NCBI GenBank assembly: GCA_045589235.1
Contig: JAZNOR010000016.1
Location: 1 to 11,217, forward strand
Source: RGIG7332 sp045589235
Lineage (GTDB): Bacteria; Bacillota; Clostridia; Oscillospirales; JAAYXM01
Direction of reading: 5' to 3'
Length of the DNA stretch: 11,217 nt
In this document: positions 6,914-11,217 of the stretch, in pieces
How positions within the stretch are numbered: position 1 is the first letter of the stretch
Layout: every line of letters begins with the position of its first letter
Position numbers and translations under genes: made by a program
The notes under the pieces: model-generated
Seen by the model: the letters and a program-made list of their open reading frames with translations, nothing else
What the model was told of the DNA's origin: nothing
The model's database searches: none

Positions 6914-8815
6914 TTACTTTTTAACTTCAAAGCCTGCAAAGCTGAATGGTGGAATATCGGAGAGAATAACTTTATTTCCGTGAAGCTCGGCAGTACAATT
7001 GATTGTTGAAACAACCTCAGAATACTCACCGTCTAATGTAACGGTCGGAGTAAATGCGGTATCAGCAAAGATGTTGAAGTAACCGACAGCGAGCGCGTTA
7101 TCACTTTTCTTTGTCATCATATGAACATTCGGATTACCCAAACTATGCGCCGGAAGCGGAGTGCCAAATGATGCGATTACATCACGAAGCTCTCTTGCTC
7201 TTGCATAGCTCTGACCCAAGTGGCGATTGTTGTAATATGCATCAAATGCAAAAACAAGGAACTTTTCACCATTTGCATTTTCATAAGTGTAGCTTACCGG
7301 ATACTCAACGGTCTTGCCGTTTTCATTAACTCTTAAGTAGCTTAATACTTTAACATTTGGATTAAGCTCAACCTTGTATGCACGAATAGCACCTTCGTGG
7401 ATATTGACGCAACGGTTGCCGTCAACAAAGCGCTCGAGAGTTGATGCGTATTCATCGCCCTTCTTGATAATACCAACATCAATTCCGTCTTCAGCTAAGA
7501 TTTCAGCCGCACGCATATCAATGATAAGACCGCGCTTAAGTTCAACCTTCGGAACGATGCGAACGTTTTCGTCAAATGCGATGCCACAAACACCAGCATT
7601 TGTATATGTAGTCGGAACACCGGAATCGCAGAGCATTCTGATTGCCGGGTTGTAGAAAATTTCAACTAAACGGCGACCAGTTGTAACGGATTCAGGAATT
7701 TTCATTCCCTTATACTTATCCATCGTGTCATAAACGCGGACACCTGCGATTTTCTTATCGGAAAATGCCTTATCAATCCAGTCGTAAACAGGTTTATTTC
7801 TCACATGTCTGTCAATATAACCTGTTTCGTAATCAGGTTGAGCATAGTAGTCTAGATCGTATTTTAAAATACCGTCAATCGTTCCGTCAATGCGGAGGCC
7901 CATATCGAATAACTCAACATTTGCAGCAGGGCAGTGGTTTCTCGGTCTCGGCCACGGGTCTCCCTCGCCGAAAGCCTCGATGTCATGAGGTACATGGCTG
8001 CGTGATAAGCGCTCGTATTCGATAACGTGTGAAAGAAGTGTGCCGTGGTGATACCCGACACGCTGTGGCCAATATGAGGCCCCGATGAGACGTAAAAACG
8101 GAGCTGCCTCGTCACCTGCAAATGTGCGGGAAATTTCTTCGGCAGTAGCACCGTCAAGACCCCAAGAGCCCATATTTGTGCAAACACCTGCTCTGATTTT
8201 CGGGTTAACCTCGTTAATTGCAGATCGAACAGTACTTGCAAATTTCTTAAGGCTTTCGCCGTTTGCCTGCATCCAGGCAAGACGGTATTTGCTGTTCGGC
8301 ATACGAAGAACTTTTTCCTGAAGCTCTTCGGGAGAAATGTCCTCACCTAAAATTTCGCGGATGCGCGCCATATGTAAATCACAGGTGCAGTGCAGGCTGT
8401 TACCAAAGTATGAGAAGCCAAAGTCATCGTCATATTGAATCATATCAACGCCGCATTTTGCGAGGTTATATGCATTATCGTAAACAAGCTCTAAAAATTT
8501 ATCGTCAAATGGGCAATGGTAGGTTGTCTCTGCACCGTCTGAGCCTTTTATCATTGTTGTGCCTAGATTCTTAACATAGCCGAATGCCCAATGCCAGCAG
8601 GCAACCTCAAAGCCTTCCTTATGGAAGAAATCACAGTTTTCTTTGAGAAGTGGATAAGTCGCGTCCTTTTCCTCCTGTGTTGTCGGGTATGGAGTCATAC
8701 CTGCGAGGAAAACACGTTTTACTCCAAGACGACGGAGTTCAGCGAGTGTTTCTTCGCGGTCACCGCAATCGTTTCCGAATTTAGGAAACATAACCGGCGT
8801 GCCTATTTTATACAT
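6914..8815 (-). CDS. Uncharacterised glycoside-hydrolase-like TIM-barrel protein
   Basis: This is a 633-residue cytosolic protein (no signal peptide) that I cannot assign to a named family. The ATG at 8815 is preferred over a TTG at 8830, because a GGTGA ribosome-binding sequence lies just upstream of the ATG and the five extra residues look unrelated. The first ~360 residues alternate strands and helices like a TIM barrel, with VKRVFLAGMTPYP (33-45), ACWHWAFGY (72-80), the acidic cluster MIQYDDDFGFSYF (125-137), a CTCDLH motif (143-148) and IEAFGEGDPWPRP (279-291), where Asp129-131, Glu280 and Glu284 are candidate catalytic acids. Residues ~360-470 (RGLIIDMRAAEILAEDGIDV at 428-447) resemble the GATase-like trimerisation domain of GH42 beta-galactosidases. 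The end (IPPFSFAGFEV) looks like a small beta domain. The layout suggests action on an imported oligosaccharide or glycoside, but substrate and catalysis are inference. It is a single-gene unit with no sugar transporter or regulator beside it. Confidence 0.88.
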   Translation of the reverse strand: MYKIGTPVMFPKFGNDCGDREETLAELRRLGVKRVFLAGMTPYPTTQEEKDATYPLLKENCDFFHKEGFEVACWHWAFGYVKNLGTTMIKGSDGAETTYHCPFDDKFLELVYDNAYNLAKCGVDMIQYDDDFGFSYFGNSLHCTCDLHMARIREILGEDISPEELQEKVLRMPNSKYRLAWMQANGESLKKFASTVRSAINEVNPKIRAGVCTNMGSWGLDGATAEEISRTFAGDEAAPFLRLIGASYWPQRVGYHHGTLLSHVIEYERLSRSHVPHDIEAFGEGDPWPRPRNHCPAANVELFDMGLRIDGTIDGILKYDLDYYAQPDYETGYIDRHVRNKPVYDWIDKAFSDKKIAGVRVYDTMDKYKGMKIPESVTTGRRLVEIFYNPAIRMLCDSGVPTTYTNAGVCGIAFDENVRIVPKVELKRGLIIDMRAAEILAEDGIDVGIIKKGDEYASTLERFVDGNRCVNIHEGAIRAYKVELNPNVKVLSYLRVNENGKTVEYPVSYTYENANGEKFLVFAFDAYYNNRHLGQSYARARELRDVIASFGTPLPAHSLGNPNVHMMTKKSDNALAVGYFNIFADTAFTPTVTLDGEYSEVVSTINCTAELHGNKVILSDIPPFSFAGFEVKK

Positions 8816-8847
8816 AAAATCACCACACAATAAAATTTGTTATAAAC

Positions 8848-8875
8848 ATTATATCAAAGAAAAAATAAATGTAAA
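8848..8875 (-). promoter_or_regulatory. Sigma-A type promoter of the hydrolase-like gene
   Basis: Read on the minus strand, TTTACA (8870-8875) and TATAAT (8848-8853) are 16 bases apart, with TG in the extended -10 position. The transcript would begin about 25 bases before the ATG at 8815. This supports the ATG start over the TTG at 8830, which would lie very close to the transcription start. Confidence 0.8.
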
Positions 8876-8912
8876 GTGAAAATCTTCCGTATTTTTTGCG
8901 ATTTTGTTCGGA

Positions 8913-9218
8913 TTAAAACATTTTTAAAATGTGCTCTTTTGGAACTAATCCGACAGATTTATCGCTGATTTTACCGTTTTTAAACATAATAAGTGTGGGA
9001 ATGCTCATAATGCCGTATTTTCTGGCAATTTCCGGAGCTTCATCAACATTGACTTTACCAACTTTGATTTTACCTGCGTATTCCTTTGCGATTTCTTCAA
9101 CAGTCGGTGCGAGCATCATGCACGGACCACACCAGGTTGCCCAAAAGTCAACGAGAACGGGAAGGTCAGACTTTAAAACTTCGTTTTCAAAATTAGCTTC
9201 ATTTAAAATAATTTCCAT
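8913..9218 (-). CDS. trxA: Thioredoxin
   Basis: Thioredoxin is a small cytosolic dithiol protein that reduces disulfides in client enzymes. The 101-residue product has the buried Asp24, the active site WCGPC (29-33) and the cis-proline loop SIPT (Pro74), with the standard fold order throughout. The C-terminal helix ends a few residues early compared with E. coli thioredoxin. The start has TAAGGAGA (9226-9233) 7 bases upstream. The gene follows the FTR-like gene by only 2 bases, so the two are almost certainly co-translated. This suggests that this thioredoxin gets its electrons from ferredoxin through that partner and not from an NADPH-thioredoxin reductase; no such reductase is in the window. 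I see no clear terminator in the 82 bases before the next start. Confidence 0.96.
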   Translation of the reverse strand: MEIILNEANFENEVLKSDLPVLVDFWATWCGPCMMLAPTVEEIAKEYAGKIKVGKVNVDEAPEIARKYGIMSIPTLIMFKNGKISDKSVGLVPKEHILKMF

Positions 9219-9220
9219 TT

Positions 9221-9424
9221 CTATTTCTCCTTACTTTTGTAATATAACATACAATGACAAAAACCCTCAAAGTCGGGATCTGCCATTTGTTCGCGAAATT
9301 CTTTGCAGATGCATTTGTTGTCTTCGGTCATCTCTAAACGACATGGGCAGTACCCACCCTTTTGCTTTAAGCCCTCTTTAATGCTTGCGACAACTTTTTC
9401 ATCTGGATTGAGTGTTATTGCCAT
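9221..9424 (-). CDS. Ferredoxin-thioredoxin reductase catalytic-subunit-like Fe-S protein
   Basis: This is a 67-residue protein with three Cys-x-Cys motifs: CPC (26-28), CIC (38-40) and CHC (56-58). They follow the order of the ferredoxin:thioredoxin reductase catalytic (beta) subunit, in which a [4Fe-4S] cluster and an adjacent redox disulfide pass electrons from ferredoxin to thioredoxin. By that analogy Cys28 and Cys58 form the active disulfide, and Cys26, 38, 40 and 56 bind the cluster. The spacing differs from the plant/cyanobacterial form: 9 and 15 residues lie between motifs here, against 16 and 8 there, and the protein is much shorter. This is a divergent relative. No partner for the variable (alpha) subunit is nearby. 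AGGAGG (9431-9436) lies 6 bases before the ATG. Direct linkage to trxA strongly supports a thioredoxin-reducing role, though this is inference. Confidence 0.9.
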   Translation of the reverse strand: MAITLNPDEKVVASIKEGLKQKGGYCPCRLEMTEDNKCICKEFREQMADPDFEGFCHCMLYYKSKEK

Positions 9425-9438
9425 ATTAAACCTCCTGT

Positions 9439-9470
9439 AAAAAATAGCGGCTTGAAGTTAATCAAGCCGC
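9439..9470 (-). terminator. Intrinsic terminator after purA
   Basis: On the minus strand, a perfect 9-bp stem (GCGGCTTGA with TCAAGCCGC; 9447-9455 and 9462-9470) with a 6-base loop is followed by TATTTTTT. It starts 8 bases after the purA stop, and its T run ends 2 bases before the ribosome binding site of the FTR-like gene. It must therefore either separate purA from that gene or act as a partial, read-through signal. Confidence 0.88.
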
Positions 9471-9478
9471 AAAAGTAT

Positions 9479-10750
9479 TTAACGGTAAATAATCTGGTCG
9501 CGGTCAGGGCCAACGCCGACGATTGAAACCGGACACTCACAAACTTCCTCGATACGAGCGAGGTACTTTTTGAGATTTTCCGGAAGCTTGTCATACTCGC
9601 GAATATTGCTTAAATCCTCATCAAAGCCATCAAACTCCTCGTATACCGGAGTGCAATAAGCAAGCTCGGATAAGTCAGCCGGGAAGTCGCGCGTAATTTC
9701 GCCGTTCTTTTCGTAACCGACGCAAAGCTTGATTTTCGGAAGACCCATAAGCGGGTCAATTTTATTAATAACAATTGAGGTTAAACCGTTTACACGAGCT
9801 GTGTAGCGCGCGATGACTGCATCAAACCAGCCTGTTCTGCGCGGACGACCTGTTGTTGTTCCAAACTCATGACCCTTCTGGCGGATGTACTCACCGGTTT
9901 CATCCTCAAGCTCTGTCGGGAACGGACCTTTACCTACACGTGTAGTATAACCTTTACAGATACCGATTATTTCATCAATTGCTGTCGGGCCGACACCTGA
10001 ACCGATGCAAACACCGCCTGCAACCGGATGCGATGAGGTTACATACGGATATGTACCCATATCAAGGTCTAAGAGAGTACCCTGAGCACCCTCGAAGAGA
10101 ACATTCTTGTTAGCCTTGAGTGCATCGTGGATAATCGGAGTTGTATCGCGAACGAACTTAGCGAGACGCTCTGCATATTCGCAGTACTCAGCTAAAATTG
10201 CATCAATGTCAAGCGGCTCTTTGCCGTAGAGCTTTGTAATAATTTCGTTTTTTCTTTCACCTGCAGCGCGAACGACAGCTTCAAACTTATCAGGATTGAT
10301 AAAGTCGTGCATACGGATACCGCTACGCTCTGCTTTATCCATGTAGCACGGGCCGATACCCTTTTTGGTTGTGCCGATATCGGAGTTACCGCGAGCTTCT
10401 TCGCTTAAGCCGTCAAGCTCGATGTGCCAAGGCATAATAACGTGTGCACGAGCATCAATATATAAATTATCAAGAGAAATTCCGCGCTCTGAAAGACCTG
10501 CCATTTCGGTTAAAACAACCTTCGGGTCGAGCACAACACCTGCACCGATAATGTTAACGGTACCTTTGTATAGAATACCTGACGGAATTAAATGGAGCTT
10601 ATAGACATTATCACCGACAATAACGGTGTGGCCTGCGTTGTTACCGCCTTGCGAACGAACAACGACATCAGCCTTTGAAGAGAAAATGTCAATAAACTTA
10701 CCTTTTCCCTCGTCGCCCCACTGCGCGCCGAGAACTACTTTACCTGACAT
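9479..10750 (-). CDS. purA: Adenylosuccinate synthetase (PurA)
   Basis: PurA condenses IMP and aspartate, using GTP, to adenylosuccinate, the first committed step from IMP to AMP. The 423-residue product is of normal length. The P-loop-like GDEGKGK spans 12-18, with catalytic Asp13; QGGNNAGHT at 35-43 carries catalytic His41. The conserved KKGIGPCYMDKAER, the GTTTGRPRRTGW signature and the guanine-recognition stretch NKIDPL are present. The ATG at 10750 has AAGGTGA about 8 bases upstream. The gene has its own promoter and a leader of roughly 55 bases containing an operator-like inverted repeat. It is transcribed divergently from the cysteine desulfurase gene and followed by a terminator and the FTR-like/trxA pair. 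Confidence 0.98.
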   Translation of the reverse strand: MSGKVVLGAQWGDEGKGKFIDIFSSKADVVVRSQGGNNAGHTVIVGDNVYKLHLIPSGILYKGTVNIIGAGVVLDPKVVLTEMAGLSERGISLDNLYIDARAHVIMPWHIELDGLSEEARGNSDIGTTKKGIGPCYMDKAERSGIRMHDFINPDKFEAVVRAAGERKNEIITKLYGKEPLDIDAILAEYCEYAERLAKFVRDTTPIIHDALKANKNVLFEGAQGTLLDLDMGTYPYVTSSHPVAGGVCIGSGVGPTAIDEIIGICKGYTTRVGKGPFPTELEDETGEYIRQKGHEFGTTTGRPRRTGWFDAVIARYTARVNGLTSIVINKIDPLMGLPKIKLCVGYEKNGEITRDFPADLSELAYCTPVYEEFDGFDEDLSNIREYDKLPENLKKYLARIEEVCECPVSIVGVGPDRDQIIYR

Positions 10751-10779
10751 AATAAATCACCTTATCCTTTCGATGAAAG

Positions 10780-10792
10780 TGTAAAATTTACA
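10780..10792. promoter_or_regulatory. Operator-like inverted repeat in the purA leader
   Basis: TGTAAA-a-TTTACA is a perfect 6-bp-arm inverted repeat with a one-base centre. It lies about 13-25 bases downstream of the predicted purA transcription start, a usual place for a repressor to act. It does not resemble the Bacillus PurR box. AT-rich palindromes arise by chance in such DNA, so its function is uncertain. Confidence 0.35.
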
Positions 10793-10811
10793 AAAGAAAA
10801 AATACAAAATT

Positions 10812-10840
10812 ATTATAGCATATTTTTTTGCAAAAAACAA
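10812..10840 (-). promoter_or_regulatory. Sigma-A type promoter of purA
   Basis: On the minus strand, TTGTTT (10835-10840) and TATAAT (10812-10817) are 17 bases apart, with TG in the extended -10 position. The spacer and -35 contain the 14-base AT-rich palindrome TTTTTTGCAAAAAA (10824-10837). The transcript would start about 55 bases before the purA ATG. Confidence 0.75.
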
Positions 10841-10873
10841 ACTATTTTTATTAAAATATTTTATATAAAAAAC

Positions 10874-10902
10874 TAGATTTATTGTGCAATATAATGTATA
10901 AT
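10874..10902 (+). promoter_or_regulatory. Probable promoter of the cysteine desulfurase gene
   Basis: A perfect TATAAT (10897-10902) lies 17 bases from TAGATT (10874-10879), a weak -35. A second TATAAT overlaps upstream (10890-10895) but has only A residues at its -35 position. The gene start is 33 bases downstream of the -10. The -10 is convincing, the -35 is not; an activator or a repressor of the IscR type could be involved, but I see no recognisable site for one. Confidence 0.5.
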
Positions 10903-10935
10903 ATAACTAAGTATAACTACAACTTGGAGAAAAGT

Positions 10936-11217
10936 ATGATTTATTTAGACAATGCTGCGACAACGCAGGTTAAGGACAGTGCAATAGAAGCGGCAACCGA
11001 AGCAATGAAACATAGCTTCGGAAACCCATCCTCCTTGCACGCGCTCGGAATTGAAGCTGAAAAAATAATTAAAACGGCGCGTGAAGCGATTGCCGAAAAA
11101 ATCGGCGCTGATAAAAATGAAATAGTGTTCACATCAGGAGGTACCGAGGGGAACAACACCGCGATTTTCGGCGTTGCAGAATGGAAAGGTAAGCGCGGTA
11201 AGCATATAATCACAAGT
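10936..11217 (+). CDS. Cysteine desulfurase (NifS/IscS type), 3'-truncated
   Basis: The first 94 residues of a PLP-dependent aminotransferase-fold enzyme are present, with no stop before the window edge. The start YLDNAATTQV, the FGNPSSLHALG stretch and IVFTSGGTEGNNTAI are diagnostic of the NifS/IscS family, which takes sulfur from cysteine for Fe-S cluster, thiamine or tRNA thiolation pathways. The PLP lysine and the sulfur-carrying cysteine loop are beyond the edge, so the subgroup (IscS, NifS or a ThiI-linked NifS) cannot be settled; no gene symbol is given for that reason. GGAGA (10926-10930) lies 5 bases before the ATG. It is divergent from purA. The next gene to the right, not visible here, would help decide its partner. 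Confidence 0.95.
   Translation, partial: MIYLDNAATTQVKDSAIEAATEAMKHSFGNPSSLHALGIEAEKIIKTAREAIAEKIGADKNEIVFTSGGTEGNNTAIFGVAEWKGKRGKHIITS

Noticed and set aside
7864..8346. Minus-strand 160-codon open frame inside the hydrolase-like gene
   Set aside because: It is an alternative frame of a longer, well-formed gene and shows no family motifs or ribosome binding site.
8816..8830. TTG start at 8830 for the hydrolase-like protein
   Set aside because: It would lie almost on the predicted transcription start and has no ribosome binding site; the ATG at 8815 has both promoter and GGTGA in place.
8885..8912. TCCG...CGGA pairing after trxA as a terminator
   Set aside because: The arms are too short and the loop too long for a credible intrinsic terminator.
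10890..10895. Second TATAAT upstream of the cysteine desulfurase gene as a separate promoter
   Set aside because: Its -35 position holds only A residues; the downstream TATAAT with a partial -35 is the better candidate.

Overview
The window looks like a stretch of chromosome from a Gram-positive, low-to-moderate-GC bacterium of the class Clostridia, probably Oscillospirales/Ruminococcaceae-like. The evidence is a MutS2 with a C-terminal Smr domain, an HPr-family protein with a conserved Ser46 site, consensus sigma-A type promoters with AGGAGG-like ribosome binding sites, classic intrinsic terminators, and a ferredoxin-thioredoxin-reductase-like protein next to thioredoxin. This placement rests on gene content, not on a database search. 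Most of the window is housekeeping. I see no CRISPR array, insertion sequence, phage gene, tRNA or rRNA.

Left part, plus strand (1-5273): the 3' part of mutS2 (its 5' end lies outside the window, and the first ~45 bases read oddly); then a promoter, an 88-base leader and a small HPr-family gene whose active-site His15 is Arg; a terminator; and a tightly packed series uvrC - rsmD - coaD - a 153-residue coiled-coil protein of unknown function, closed by a strong terminator. A full-consensus promoter-like sequence lies inside rsmD and could drive coaD and the coiled-coil gene separately.

Middle (5286-8875): putP, a sodium/proline symporter with its own promoter, converges on a minus-strand gene for a 633-residue TIM-barrel, glycoside-hydrolase-like protein of no recognised family. 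The two share one bidirectional terminator. The minus-strand gene has its own promoter.

Right part (8913-11217): on the minus strand, purA is followed by a terminator and then a two-gene unit, an FTR-catalytic-subunit-like Fe-S protein and thioredoxin, which probably form a ferredoxin-linked thiol-reducing pair. Divergent from purA, a nifS/iscS-type cysteine desulfurase begins and runs off the right edge. The 185-base purA/nifS intergenic region holds promoters for both genes and an operator-like inverted repeat in the purA leader.

The points most worth a second look are the HPr-like protein lacking His15 (Crh-like logic), the uncharacterised TIM-barrel enzyme, the full-consensus promoter inside rsmD, two terminators placed almost against the ribosome binding site of the next gene, and the damaged-looking MutS2 P-loop at the left edge. 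I did not find a clear new multi-gene system.
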